This document shows positions 1 to 8,535 of a DNA stretch of 64,000 bases, in pieces. Below the pieces are notes generated by a model. The model worked only from the letters and a program-made list of their open reading frames with translations, ran no database searches and was not told the DNA's origin. The translations under genes were made by a program, and so were the position numbers. The stretch is from Sphingobacteriales bacterium 44-61 (GTDB lineage Bacteria; Bacteroidota; Bacteroidia; Chitinophagales; Chitinophagaceae). Within the stretch, counting starts at the first letter, position 1, and each line of letters starts with the position of its first letter. Where the stretch lies: assembly GCA_001898405.1 (NCBI GenBank), contig MKTW01000019.1, positions 120,078 to 184,077 on the forward strand. Direction: 5' to 3'.

Positions 1-1880
1 TAACCATTATCGGTAAGCAAATTATTGAACATATACTCCCTGAAATAACTGCTCCACCATTTATGCGCATTTTGCAGGTAGCCTGCACCGTGCACAAATA
101 GTACGGCTGGTTTGGAAGGAGCGGGGTTGGCTGGTTTATAGAGACGTGCATATACAGTAGCGCCATCCCGTGCAGTAAAGGTGATCACTTCAGGTTCGCG
201 CCAGTTGTATGTTTTGAATTCTGCGCTTTGGGCTTTATCGGTGATCTGTTCAATACGGCCGCCTGCTTTATTTTCCTGCAGGTATAATTCCCAGGGTTTG
301 TTGATATAGGAGTAAAGTATGGCCAGGTATTTTTCATCAGGTGAAATGGTTACCTGGTTGGAACCGGTCATGGTAGTAAGCCGTTCCTGTTTACCAGTAG
401 CAATGGTTAACCGGTAAAACTGCTGCTCACCGGGATGCACTTCATTGGTGTTGATATAAAATGATTTTTTATCTCTTGAAAGACGGGCCTGCTGCACTTC
501 ATATTTTCCTGCAGTCAGGGCTTTCTTTTCACCTGTTGTTACATTGATCGTGTAGAGGTGTGAATAGCCGGTAGCTTCTGACTGGAAATAAAAAGTCTGA
601 TCATCTATCCAGCCTGTGCCGCCAAAACCAATACCAGGTCCGCCGATCCAGGCTTCATCCCGCTGGCGGTCGAGCAGCTTCAGTTTTCCGGTAGCAGTAT
701 CCATCAGCATCAGCCATCTGTCTTTATTATCATCAGAACGGAGATCGAGCACAGCATACTTACCGGCAGGCGACCAGAAAGGACCGGAGATGCTCACAGC
801 ACGCGCTGCTGCTTTTTTGGTCTTCTCTTCCAGTTGCTTTGGATAATCCTTTACATAATCGGGCAGGTCTTTGATGCCGGGAATGGAATCGGTTTTTACC
901 GCCCATACGGTGTCCTTATCCCTATCATACACAAAAAATTCGGAAGTTCCCTGCGGGGCGCCCACTTTTGAACGGCCGGGTATATCTGTAGTAAACCCGG
1001 ATTCAGTCACAAAGCTGGGAACGATGGTATTCTTGGCATTTGCAGCAGTTTTAAAAAGACGGTAAGAAACAAACCGTCCATCAGGGCTTACTGAAAGTCC
1101 CTGCATCACTTTATCTGCGATCGGAATACTTTTTATTTCTTTTGGCTTGGGAAGTGTCTTGGTATAAGCTTCCCCTTTTTCCCTTTTTTCTTTTCTTGAT
1201 TTCAGCACTTCAAAATAACGGAGCTGATCATTCTTCAGCCAGTCTTCCTGGAGATTTGCATCAGCTTTTGGAGCAGCGGGTGTTGCTCCTCCGGTTGTGG
1301 GAGGGCCGCCTCTTCTTTGTCCTGCACCGGCACCAAATGGGGTTGCAGCCGCAGAAGCAGGTGTTGCTTCACCCGAACGGATATTGGTGAGTTGCTGGAT
1401 TTCACCTCCGGCAATATCCCATGCATATAAATTCATGCTCCGGGTATACACTATTTTACTGTCTCCGAAAGAGAATTGTGCGTTGGATTCTATTTCCGTT
1501 GTTTGAGTTATACGTTTTGTTTTACCGGTTTTAAGATCGGTATAAAACACATCGCCATCCTTTCCGTATACATACGCTGTACGTGCCTGGTTGTACACAA
1601 AGGTACCAGTGCTGCGCAGGTCCTGTGTTTGGGCCACAGATGCTTTACTGGGCTTTTTATCTTTCAGGGAAATATAATAAAGCGAGTCGGCAAGTGCATT
1701 GTCAGGGTTCCAACTGAAATAAAGATATTGGCCATCGCCAGTCCATTGCACACCGGAAGGGGAGGTGCCCATCCATTTCGGGTCGCGCATGATCTTATCA
1801 ACGGTCAGCGGCGAGAGTTGGGCCTGGGAAATGGCCTGCATAGAAATAAAAAGAAGAAAAGCAATAAGCAGTTTTGGCAT
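1..1880 (-). CDS. S9 family peptidase (dipeptidyl-peptidase IV type), C-terminus cut by window edge
   Basis: The frame stays open from ATG at 1880 to the left edge, about 626 codons with no stop. It starts with a signal peptide (MPKLLIAFLLFISMQAISQ) and continues with repeated WD/beta-propeller-like strands such as SPDGRFVSYRL and SPDEKYLAIL, then reaches the start of an alpha/beta-hydrolase domain at PAVLFVHGAGYLQ. That order, propeller then hydrolase, is typical of S9 prolyl oligopeptidases of the DPP4 branch, which trim peptides in the periplasm. A Gly/Pro/Ala-rich insert (GAGAGQRRGGPPTTGGA region, about residues 165-185) sits inside the propeller. The Ser-Asp-His triad lies outside the window, so activity cannot be judged. 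Confidence 0.9.
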   Translation of the reverse strand, partial: MPKLLIAFLLFISMQAISQAQLSPLTVDKIMRDPKWMGTSPSGVQWTGDGQYLYFSWNPDNALADSLYYISLKDKKPSKASVAQTQDLRSTGTFVYNQARTAYVYGKDGDVFYTDLKTGKTKRITQTTEIESNAQFSFGDSKIVYTRSMNLYAWDIAGGEIQQLTNIRSGEATPASAAATPFGAGAGQRRGGPPTTGGATPAAPKADANLQEDWLKNDQLRYFEVLKSRKEKREKGEAYTKTLPKPKEIKSIPIADKVMQGLSVSPDGRFVSYRLFKTAANAKNTIVPSFVTESGFTTDIPGRSKVGAPQGTSEFFVYDRDKDTVWAVKTDSIPGIKDLPDYVKDYPKQLEEKTKKAAARAVSISGPFWSPAGKYAVLDLRSDDNKDRWLMLMDTATGKLKLLDRQRDEAWIGGPGIGFGGTGWIDDQTFYFQSEATGYSHLYTINVTTGEKKALTAGKYEVQQARLSRDKKSFYINTNEVHPGEQQFYRLTIATGKQERLTTMTGSNQVTISPDEKYLAILYSYINKPWELYLQENKAGGRIEQITDKAQSAEFKTYNWREPEVITFTARDGATVYARLYKPANPAPSKPAVLFVHGAGYLQNAHKWWSSYFREYMFNNLLTDNG

Positions 1881-1898
1881 GATGAAGGGATTTAGAGT

Positions 1899-2789
1899 CT
1901 AAATATAAATGAGGTCGTTGACATTTCTATGGATATTCTGGGCAATCATGTCCGTGGGCACATCATTCGCATCACCGCCAAAGGGGTCTTCGATCTCCTC
2001 AGCGATGAGCTCAAGGCTGGCCAGCACATAAAAAATAAAGGCCACTACCGGTATCACATAAAACCCGAGTTGGAACACATACCCAAAAGGAAGTGTCATG
2101 ATATAAATAAAGATAAATTTCTTGATAAACACGCTATAGGAAAAAGGAATGGGAGTGTTCTTGATCCGTTCACAGGCGCCGCAGATATCGGTAAAAGACT
2201 GCAGCTCGGTGTTAAGGAAAATGAGCTGCTCCCCGCTGATCTTTCCCTGCTGATGCAATTGCTGTATATGCTGGAATATCAGGCTGGCCACCTGGTTGGG
2301 AACATGCTTTTCCCTGTCAATTTTATTGAAGATATGTTTATGCTCTTCGTCCTCAAACAGCTCGATCCTGGTCTGTTCCTTATGCAGGTGATTATGCAAA
2401 GCATAAGCATAGGCAGGGATGATTTTACGGAAAAATGAGCGTTGGGATTTTTCTTCAGCAGGCAGGATCACATTCAGCTTAAGCGCCAGGTTCCGGCTGT
2501 TGTTGACCAGGCTGCCCCAGAGTTTGCGCCCTTCCCACCAACGGTCATAAGCCGTATTGGTCCGGAACACCAGGAGCATGGAGATCGCAAAGCCCAGCAG
2601 GCTGTGCATAACTGGGATATTTTTTACATAGCTTTTATCAGAAAGCCTCCAGTATTCCAGCTCCAGGTAGGCGACAAGCCCGGCATACACGCAAATGCCC
2701 AGGATCAGCGGGGCCAGTTGGCGGACTGTATCAGCTTTATGGATACGGAAAATAAAGGTGAACCATTCTTTTGGGTTATAGGAGATCAT
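1899..2789 (-). CDS. Bestrophin-like anion channel (UPF0187/YneE family)
   Basis: This 296-residue membrane protein carries two hallmarks of bacterial bestrophins: FRTNTAYDRWWEGRKLWG after the second hydrophobic segment, and EDPFGGDANDVPTD near the C-terminus. Family members form pentameric ion channels in the inner membrane. Hydrophobic stretches fit four transmembrane helices. I chose the ATG at 2789 (MISYNPKEW). The frame opens upstream to 2852, but those codons lie inside the fbaA terminator hairpin and the family normally starts with an N-terminus like the chosen one. It lies 129 bp downstream of fbaA on the same strand, separated by that terminator, so it probably has its own promoter. 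The ion is unknown. Confidence 0.88.
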   Translation of the reverse strand: MISYNPKEWFTFIFRIHKADTVRQLAPLILGICVYAGLVAYLELEYWRLSDKSYVKNIPVMHSLLGFAISMLLVFRTNTAYDRWWEGRKLWGSLVNNSRNLALKLNVILPAEEKSQRSFFRKIIPAYAYALHNHLHKEQTRIELFEDEEHKHIFNKIDREKHVPNQVASLIFQHIQQLHQQGKISGEQLIFLNTELQSFTDICGACERIKNTPIPFSYSVFIKKFIFIYIMTLPFGYVFQLGFYVIPVVAFIFYVLASLELIAEEIEDPFGGDANDVPTDMIAQNIHRNVNDLIYI

Positions 2790-2834
2790 ATAAAGATTTG
2801 TATCTAAAAATAAATATTCAATGAGAATTGCACT

Positions 2835-2882
2835 AAAAAAACCGGTAAACATGGCTGAATAAATCCAGCTATGCTTACCGGT
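2835..2882 (-). terminator. Intrinsic terminator of fbaA
   Basis: On the minus strand an almost perfect 17-pair stem has outer arms ACCGGTAA/TTACCGGT, then CAT/ATG and GCTG/CAGC separated by one mismatch and one wobble, with an 8-base loop. It is followed on that strand by a run of six or more T (A run at 2835-2840). It lies 37 bp after the aldolase stop and overlaps the spurious upstream extension of the bestrophin gene. Confidence 0.85.
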
Positions 2883-2918
2883 ACTATCATTTAGGGTTTA
2901 AACCTTTTTGTTTCCTGA

Positions 2919-3989
2919 TTATGCGTTGCGGTTGATGCAATTCAGATCTCCAAATGCTTCTTCGAGGCGTTTGATAAAGCTCTCTTCGCCTTTACGCAGC
3001 CATACACGGGGATCGTAATGCTTTTTATTCGGCTTGTCCTCACCTTCAGGGTTACCCAATTGTCCCTGCAGGTAGCCTTCATTCTTTTTATAATTGTTCA
3101 ATACGCCTTCCCAGAAAGCCCATTGCAGGTCGGTATCAATATTCATTTTGATAGCGCCATAGCTGATCGCTTCGCGGATCTGGTGCTGTGGTGAACCACT
3201 ACCTCCGTGGAATACGAAGTATACAGGCTTGGGATCAGCTGTTTTAAATTCTTTCTGAACGTATACCTGGCTATTGTGCAATATTTCCGGGCGGAGTTCT
3301 ACATTACCAGGTTTGTACACACCATGTACATTACCAAAAGCTGCTGCTACGGTAAACATATTGCTTACTTTGCTGAGCTCTTTATAAGCATAAGCCACAT
3401 CGGCTGGTTGTGTGTACAGTTTGCTGTTCTCCACATCGCTGTTGTCCACTCCATCTTCTTCACCACCGGTAACACCCAGTTCAATCTCGATGCTCATGCC
3501 CAGTGGAGCAAGGCGCTTGAAATATTCAACTGATGTATGGATATTCTCTTCAATCGGCTCTTCACTCAGATCGAGCATATGAGAGCTGAAAAGGGGTTGT
3601 CCTTTCTCTTTATAGAATTGCTCACCGGCGTCCAGCAAACCGCTAATCCAGGGAAGCCATTTTTTAGCAGCATGGTCGGTATGCAACACAACAGGCACAC
3701 CATAATATTTTGCGACATTATGGATATGGAGAGCGCCAGATACGCCACCGGAAATATTGCCCTGCAGCTTGTCATTTGGCATTCCTTTACCGGCAATGAA
3801 TTGCGCACCACCATTGGAGAATTGAATGATAACTGGTGAATTTACCTTAGCGGCTGTTTCAAGGGTAGCATTGATCGTATTGGTACCAATTGTATTTACT
3901 GCTGGTAAAGCAAATTGGTTTTCTTTTGCGTCATTGTAGAGTGCTTCCAGTTCTTTACCAAACAGCACCCCGGCTTTGTACTTGCTCAT
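2919..3989 (-). CDS. fbaA: Class II fructose-bisphosphate aldolase
   Basis: This 356-residue cytosolic zinc enzyme cleaves fructose 1,6-bisphosphate to DHAP and glyceraldehyde 3-phosphate in glycolysis, and runs the reverse in gluconeogenesis. The metal-binding HTDH is at residues 103-106. The EIELGVTGGEEDG segment, FGNVHGVYKPGN (further zinc His), the phosphate-binding HGGSGSP loop and KMNIDTDLQ all match the longer class IIA (E. coli FbaA-like) form, and the length is right for that form. It starts at ATG 3989. It stands alone as a transcription unit: a 108-bp gap separates it from the unknown gene upstream, and a strong terminator lies downstream. Confidence 0.97.
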   Translation of the reverse strand: MSKYKAGVLFGKELEALYNDAKENQFALPAVNTIGTNTINATLETAAKVNSPVIIQFSNGGAQFIAGKGMPNDKLQGNISGGVSGALHIHNVAKYYGVPVVLHTDHAAKKWLPWISGLLDAGEQFYKEKGQPLFSSHMLDLSEEPIEENIHTSVEYFKRLAPLGMSIEIELGVTGGEEDGVDNSDVENSKLYTQPADVAYAYKELSKVSNMFTVAAAFGNVHGVYKPGNVELRPEILHNSQVYVQKEFKTADPKPVYFVFHGGSGSPQHQIREAISYGAIKMNIDTDLQWAFWEGVLNNYKKNEGYLQGQLGNPEGEDKPNKKHYDPRVWLRKGEESFIKRLEEAFGDLNCINRNA

Positions 3990-4097
3990 TGTGGATCTTC
4001 TTTAATTGATTATTAATGGATCATAGTGGCGCAATCGTTCAAAAGAGGCGCTAATATAATCTATTTCTGTATTTACCTCTTTTTTTATATCTGCGGA

Positions 4098-5168
4098 TCA
4101 ATCCATGCTTTTCCCCAGGTTTCTCTGCACCAGCAGCAGGTTTTTTTGCAGGGTTTGTTTTAAATGGCGTTTTACCACCTGGCCCATCGATTGGCAGCGG
4201 TTGAAGGCAGTAGTATTCAGGTGTTCATTCAATCCGTTTTTCAACTCAATGATCTTGGTTTGTGTGGATATTTCATCAGTCGACATAATATCGAGCAGTT
4301 CCTTGATCCTGTACCGGGATGATGCCAGGCGGAAAGTGATCAGTGTTCTTTCTTCGGCCTGGTATTGCGCCATGGATTCCTTATTCAAATGAGAGAGACA
4401 TAAGTTGACATACGAATTATTCTCCTTGAAGAACTGTGGCAGATAAAAATTCTTCCGGCCTTCATAACTCTGCTGATCAAAATCAATTGCCCTGATGCGG
4501 TATTGATAATCCTCTATATCCGGCGTAACGTCTACCACAAAGTTATAGCTTCTCATATCCCCCAGCAACCTGACGAAACAACGCTCATTGAATTTTACAA
4601 ATTCTTTTGCGAGCCTGATCCTGTTGGTTCCCGGATCATTCAACATCTGCTGAATAAAAAGATCACCGGGGATGCCCGGAATATGTTCTTCCACGAGGGT
4701 TTCCCTGTCTGTAAAAAAAGTCATCCGGTTGGGTGAAAGGATATGCTCCAGTTCCAAACCATAGATCCTGGAAGCATCGGCAATTTTTATATAGTAATGA
4801 TCATAGTTATCATTATACTTATTCACTATCCTGATGCGGAATGGATGTGAATTGCCAAACGTACAATAATCCACGCGCGCTACATCAAGATGGCTGGTAA
4901 AACTAAAATCACCTTCGGTTTTAAGAATAGCATAGATCTTCACCAACCCTTCTCTTATAAAATCCCATTCCCGTTTATCATAAATAGTTTTTTCCCAGAG
5001 TGTATCATTTCCGTTCTTGTCTTTAATGGGCACTGAAAAAGTGTAGTTCAATAAATCAGTATAGGAAACCGGCAGTTTCACTTCCCTTCCATGATGCCGC
5101 AGGTAGGAGCGAAGCTCACGGCTCACAGGGTACATGGGCTTTTTGCGGGAAGGTTTATTGGTGCTCAT
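4098..5168 (-). CDS. Unknown protein with kinase-like (APH/choline-kinase fold) motifs
   Basis: I do not recognise this 356-residue soluble protein by name. Its motif order resembles a small-molecule or protein kinase of the APH type: YYIKIAD near residue 126 (candidate ATP-binding Lys128), EEHIPGIPG near 160 (hinge-like), LLGDMRSYNF at 201-210 (catalytic-loop-like GDxxxxN), and IDFD at 228-231 (DFG-like metal site). No His precedes the GD, so it differs from the usual HGDxxxxN. The N-terminus is basic (SRKKPMYPVSRELR) and there is no signal peptide or membrane segment. It lies 14 bp downstream of the BtuF-like gene on the same strand, so the two are probably co-transcribed. The gene is certain; the kinase reading is inference. 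Confidence 0.85.
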   Translation of the reverse strand: MSTNKPSRKKPMYPVSRELRSYLRHHGREVKLPVSYTDLLNYTFSVPIKDKNGNDTLWEKTIYDKREWDFIREGLVKIYAILKTEGDFSFTSHLDVARVDYCTFGNSHPFRIRIVNKYNDNYDHYYIKIADASRIYGLELEHILSPNRMTFFTDRETLVEEHIPGIPGDLFIQQMLNDPGTNRIRLAKEFVKFNERCFVRLLGDMRSYNFVVDVTPDIEDYQYRIRAIDFDQQSYEGRKNFYLPQFFKENNSYVNLCLSHLNKESMAQYQAEERTLITFRLASSRYRIKELLDIMSTDEISTQTKIIELKNGLNEHLNTTAFNRCQSMGQVVKRHLKQTLQKNLLLVQRNLGKSMD

Positions 5169-5182
5169 AATGGAAAGGTAAT

Positions 5183-5965
5183 TTAAATAGATGATGTCAG
5201 CGACTTGAAATAAGCCGGCGCATGTATCAATCTGCTTCCATACCAGCTAAACATTTCACCATCCACAAGGAGGATCTTTGTATCGGGAAGAAAGGGTTGC
5301 AATTCGTCAATATGCTTTTGGCTGAAAGGATAAGGCTCTGAAGAAAGAAAGAGATATTCACAGGCGGAAGCCTGCAGTTCTTCAATTGTAATTACAGGAT
5401 AACGGCTGCTGTTTGCAAAAACATTTTCGTAACCGGCCATATCCAGCATGGAATGAATAAACGTGTCGTTGCCCACGGTCATATAAGGAGATTTCCAGAT
5501 CAGGTAAGCAGCTTTAGGTTTACGGGGTGGAACAGGCAATGCCGCAAAACCGGCTTTTACCTGTGCAATGATCCGGGCCGCGGCGTCCGATTTCCCGGTG
5601 ATGCTGCCTATTTCGCGGATCATATCATAAGCACCTTCCAGAGTATGTATATCGCTGGTCCAAACAGGAAAATGAGCCGCCAGTTCCTCCACTTGCTCTT
5701 TTACATTCTCTTCTTTATTGGCAAGGATAAGATCAGGCTGCAACTGATGGATCAGTTCCATATTCAACAGTTTGGTGCCGCCGATCCTTTTTTTGTTTCG
5801 GAACCATTCGGATGGATGGATGCAGAATTTGGTAATGCCGATCACTTCTTCCTGCAGACCGAGGTCGGCCAGCAATTCAGTTTGAGAAGGAACAAGAGAG
5901 ATGATACGTTGGAGTGGGGACAATAAAAAAACAGTCCTCCCTGTTTGATCAGCAAAAGCAGTCAT
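5183..5965 (-). CDS. BtuF-like helical-backbone metal receptor (ABC substrate-binding domain)
   Basis: This 260-residue protein matches the cobalamin/ferric-siderophore binding-protein fold: RIISLVPSQTELLADLGL at the start, EEVIGITKFCIHP, then LQPDLILANKEEN and the long central helix. The second lobe includes YENVFANSSRYPVITIEEL. No signal peptide or lipobox precedes the fold, which is unusual for a periplasmic receptor. Related stand-alone cytoplasmic proteins exist in Bacteroidota, and their ligand is not established. No permease or ATPase gene is adjacent. A long T/G-rich tract (A/C-rich on this strand) lies upstream. A near-consensus TATCTTCG lies about 20 bp before the start. Confidence 0.85.
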   Translation of the reverse strand: MTAFADQTGRTVFLLSPLQRIISLVPSQTELLADLGLQEEVIGITKFCIHPSEWFRNKKRIGGTKLLNMELIHQLQPDLILANKEENVKEQVEELAAHFPVWTSDIHTLEGAYDMIREIGSITGKSDAAARIIAQVKAGFAALPVPPRKPKAAYLIWKSPYMTVGNDTFIHSMLDMAGYENVFANSSRYPVITIEELQASACEYLFLSSEPYPFSQKHIDELQPFLPDTKILLVDGEMFSWYGSRLIHAPAYFKSLTSSI

Positions 5966-6537
5966 GAAAATTTTTAATCGAAGATAAACTTCTTTATCAG
6001 AGCGAGAGACTGCTTAACACGATCGGGAAAACTGTTTAATGGTGTTAAATGACACTTTTAAGTTTCACCGCGCCCCCCGCTAAAGTTGCCTTTAGCAGGA
6101 GGATTCTGGACTTAATTCTTTTCATGGATTTGGACACGGTGACTTGAGGTCTTCAAGGATGGATTGGACGTTTGGACGGTTTTTTCTTGGATCTTTGGTG
6201 TGTTTCAGGATTCTTGGACTTTGGTTTTTTCTAAGGATCGATTGGATATTGGTTTTTCAAAGAAGGAAGTTGACCGATATTGGATTTTTCGTTTTGGTTT
6301 TTTTCTAAAGAATTGGATTTTGTTGGGTTTCTCTTAAGTTATTGGATCGGGTTATTGGTATTGGATTTGTTAGGGATTGTTTATCAATCAACTTCTGCAA
6401 CAAAATTAATTATGAAAGCTTTAATAATATAGCGCAGTTTTGACCGATTTCGCAGCATCAGTATTTCCCACATTCATCGTAAACCATCTCGTTTACAATT
6501 GTAAAAACAACGTTTTAAAAACTAGTATATTTACGAT
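5966..6537. other. Gene-free interval with TTGGA-rich, compositionally biased tract
   Basis: No supportable gene is present here. From about 6130 to 6365 the plus strand is strongly G/T-biased, with 16 TTGG units of which 10 read TTGGA. Read on the minus strand this is an A/C-rich, probably unstructured RNA with repeated TCCAA, lying in the possible leader of the BtuF-like gene. At 6076-6099 a 10-pair hairpin (minus strand CCTGCTAAAG, GCAA tetraloop, CTTTAGCGGG) has no U-run after it. I looked for a cobalamin riboswitch and found no B12-box-like sequence. Confidence 0.6.
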
Positions 6538-6571
6538 AAAAGGGCTCCGGTAACGTTACCGGAGCCCTTTT
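6538..6571 (-). terminator. Bidirectional intrinsic terminator after cystathionine beta-synthase
   Basis: There is a perfect 13-base inverted repeat (GGGCTCCGGTAAC / GTTACCGGAGCCC), flanked by A4 on the left and T5 on the right. It can therefore terminate transcripts in both directions. It sits 37 bp beyond the stop of the gene at 6609-7967. Confidence 0.88.
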
Positions 6572-6608
6572 TCTATACTCATTTTGATTCACATTATTAT
6601 TGTGCGTA

Positions 6609-7967
6609 TTATTTCCCTAACGCCTCTAACATATCATACTTGGTAACGATATGATAGTTGCCGGCTTCATCTTTTGCCATCACAGCGCCATTGCCTTTGT
6701 GGATCAGGGGACTTAATTTCTCAATCGGAGTATCAAATGCTACAACGGGCAGGGCCGGTTCCAACACGTCCTCCACCTTCGAACTCTTGATCTCCGGGTT
6801 GTTGAAAACTTTCTGGAAAAGGCCGCCTTCACTGATCGCTCCGATAGGCCCTTCACCATTCATGACCGGTATTTGCTCGATATCATATTTCTTCATCAGT
6901 TCCACTGCTTCAGCCACTGTTTGCTGCGGTTCTACCGTGATCAGGCGCTTAGTACCTCTCGAGCTCACCACATCCTTGAATGTCTTCACATCCAGGAACC
7001 CTCTTTCGATCATCCATTGATCATTATAGATCTTCGCTACATAACGGCTACCATGATCATGGAAAATACAAACCACCAGGTCATCTTTCTTCAGTTTTCC
7101 TTTTAACTGCATCAATCCCTGGAGGCAGCTACCGGCACTGTATCCACAGAATATACCTTCTTCGCGGGCCAGTTTGCGTGCCATCACAGCACCATCCTTA
7201 TCTGTTACCTGCTCAAAATAATCGATCACGCTCATATCATAGTTCTGCGGCACAAAATCTTCACCAAAACCTTCACTGATATAAGGATGCACTTCATTCA
7301 TATCGATCTCACCGGTACGGAAATATTTTGTGAGCAATGAACCATACACATCGATTGCCCATACCTGTATATCCGGATTTTTTTCTTTCAGGAACATGGC
7401 TGTGCCGGTGATCGTACCACCTGTTCCGGCCGTGCATACAAGATGGGTGATTTTGCCATCGGTCTGTTCCCATATCTCAGGACCAGTGGTTTCATAATGT
7501 GCAAGCCGGTTGGCCAGGTTATCATACTGGTTCATGTGATAGGAATTGGGGACTTCCTTTGCCAAACGCTTTGCCACACTGTAATAACTGCGGGGGTCTT
7601 CAGGCAATACATTGGTAGGGCAAACGATCACTTCAGCGCCTACTGCTTTCAGGATATCTGCTTTTTCTTTAGACTGCTTATCGGTGGTAACGAAAATACA
7701 TTTATAACCCTTTACCACGGCTGCCAGGGCCAGGCCCATACCTGTGTTGCCGCTGGTGCCTTCTATAATAGTACCGCCCGGTTTCAATTTGCCTTCCTGC
7801 TCAGCCACTTCCACCATTTTGAGTGCCATCCTGTCCTTAATAGAGTTACCGGGATTGAAATAATCCACTTTTGCCAGCACAGTACAGGGAAGTTCTTTGG
7901 TCACTTTATTAAGCCGGATCAGGGGGGTATTGCCAATCGTTTCGAGAATGTTGTTTTTAATGTTCAT
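6609..7967 (-). CDS. Cystathionine beta-synthase (PLP enzyme with C-terminal CBS pair)
   Basis: This 452-residue cytosolic protein is a fold-type II PLP enzyme. The Schiff-base lysine is Lys44 in GNSIKDRMA, the phosphate/carboxylate loop is EGTSGNTGMG (residues 69-78), and GTGGTITG binds PLP phosphate. From about residue 335 a pair of CBS domains follows (VEPQQTVAEAVELMKKY, EQIPVMNGEGPIGAISE), which usually senses adenosyl ligands. The domain order matches cystathionine beta-synthase, which condenses serine and homocysteine. A cysteine synthase with regulatory domains is the alternative. The gene is a single unit between a consensus promoter (7999-8006) and a strong terminator. I withhold the symbol because substrate choice cannot be read from sequence. 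Confidence 0.92.
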   Translation of the reverse strand: MNIKNNILETIGNTPLIRLNKVTKELPCTVLAKVDYFNPGNSIKDRMALKMVEVAEQEGKLKPGGTIIEGTSGNTGMGLALAAVVKGYKCIFVTTDKQSKEKADILKAVGAEVIVCPTNVLPEDPRSYYSVAKRLAKEVPNSYHMNQYDNLANRLAHYETTGPEIWEQTDGKITHLVCTAGTGGTITGTAMFLKEKNPDIQVWAIDVYGSLLTKYFRTGEIDMNEVHPYISEGFGEDFVPQNYDMSVIDYFEQVTDKDGAVMARKLAREEGIFCGYSAGSCLQGLMQLKGKLKKDDLVVCIFHDHGSRYVAKIYNDQWMIERGFLDVKTFKDVVSSRGTKRLITVEPQQTVAEAVELMKKYDIEQIPVMNGEGPIGAISEGGLFQKVFNNPEIKSSKVEDVLEPALPVVAFDTPIEKLSPLIHKGNGAVMAKDEAGNYHIVTKYDMLEALGK

Positions 7968-7998
7968 TACAAGGTTTTTGGAAGTGAATAAGGCCGGC

Positions 7999-8006
7999 CA
8001 AAGGTA
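7999..8006 (-). promoter_or_regulatory. -7 promoter element for cystathionine beta-synthase
   Basis: The minus strand reads TACCTTTG, a perfect TAnnTTTG Bacteroidota -7 element, 31 bp upstream of the ATG at 7967. I see no clear TTTG at the -33 distance. Confidence 0.6.
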
Positions 8007-8069
8007 CGATTATTAAACTTTCTGTGTTTTGCACGATCTATAAGCCTGTTATTAATTATTTATTCACGC

Positions 8070-8098
8070 GCCAGCCTTCGCCAAGGCTTCGGCGGGCA
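8070..8098. repeat. Short GC-rich hairpin repeat in gene leader
   Basis: AGCCTTCGCCAAGGCT is a 6-bp stem with a CGCC loop, followed at once by TCGGCGGGC. It stands out from the AT-rich surroundings and lies just before the Spy-like gene at 8114. It has the look of a dispersed intergenic repeat, which only a genome-wide count could prove. Confidence 0.4.
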
Positions 8099-8113
8099 AA
8101 AAAAACGATCAAC

Positions 8114-8509
8114 ATGAAATTTTCCACTGGTTTGAAAAGGGCAGGAGTAATGCTCGCTTTGTCTTTTGTGATAATGCAGGCTTCTGCGCAAAAGGATTCC
8201 ACAGCACATTCACCTGAGTCACGTGCGAAAGGCATCACTGACAAAATGAAAACTGAGCTTACACTTTCAGATGATCAATACAATAAAGTATATGATATCA
8301 ATCTGAAGTATGCACAGAAGAACACAGAAGCTTTGAAAGAAGAAGGCACAAGGTTGGCAAAGCTGAAAACAATGAAAGCTGATAATGCAGAAAAGAGCAA
8401 GGAATTGAAAGCAGTGCTGACGGAAGAGCAATTTGAAAAATACAAGAGTATGCGGAAGGAGGCGAAAACGGGTATGAAACAAAAATATAAGGACAGGAAC
8501 AACAGATAG
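8114..8509 (+). CDS. Small secreted Spy/CpxP-like protein
   Basis: This 131-residue protein has a signal peptide (MKFSTGLKRAGVMLALSFVIMQASAQ cleaved after the ASA region). The mature part is highly charged and helical, with two spaced LT-x-x-Q-like motifs: LTLSDDQYNKVYDIN and LTEEQFEKYKSMRKE. These resemble the LTxxQ repeats of Spy/CpxP periplasmic chaperones, and many Bacteroidota carry such small proteins of unknown role. I start at ATG 8114 because it gives a proper signal peptide. The frame opens upstream to 8024 through a GC-rich hairpin and would spoil the signal. The gene converges with the anti-sigma gene across a 29-bp perfect hairpin. Confidence 0.85.
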   Translation: MKFSTGLKRAGVMLALSFVIMQASAQKDSTAHSPESRAKGITDKMKTELTLSDDQYNKVYDINLKYAQKNTEALKEEGTRLAKLKTMKADNAEKSKELKAVLTEEQFEKYKSMRKEAKTGMKQKYKDRNNR

Positions 8510-8535
8510 GAGCAGTTAATCTGTACAAACTGTTT

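Noticed and set aside
2790..2852. Upstream extension of the bestrophin gene
   Set aside because: The extra codons lie in the fbaA terminator stem and T-run; the internal ATG at 2789 fits the family start.
5966..6540. Cobalamin riboswitch ahead of the BtuF-like gene
   Set aside because: No B12-box or matching stem set; the region is low-complexity instead.
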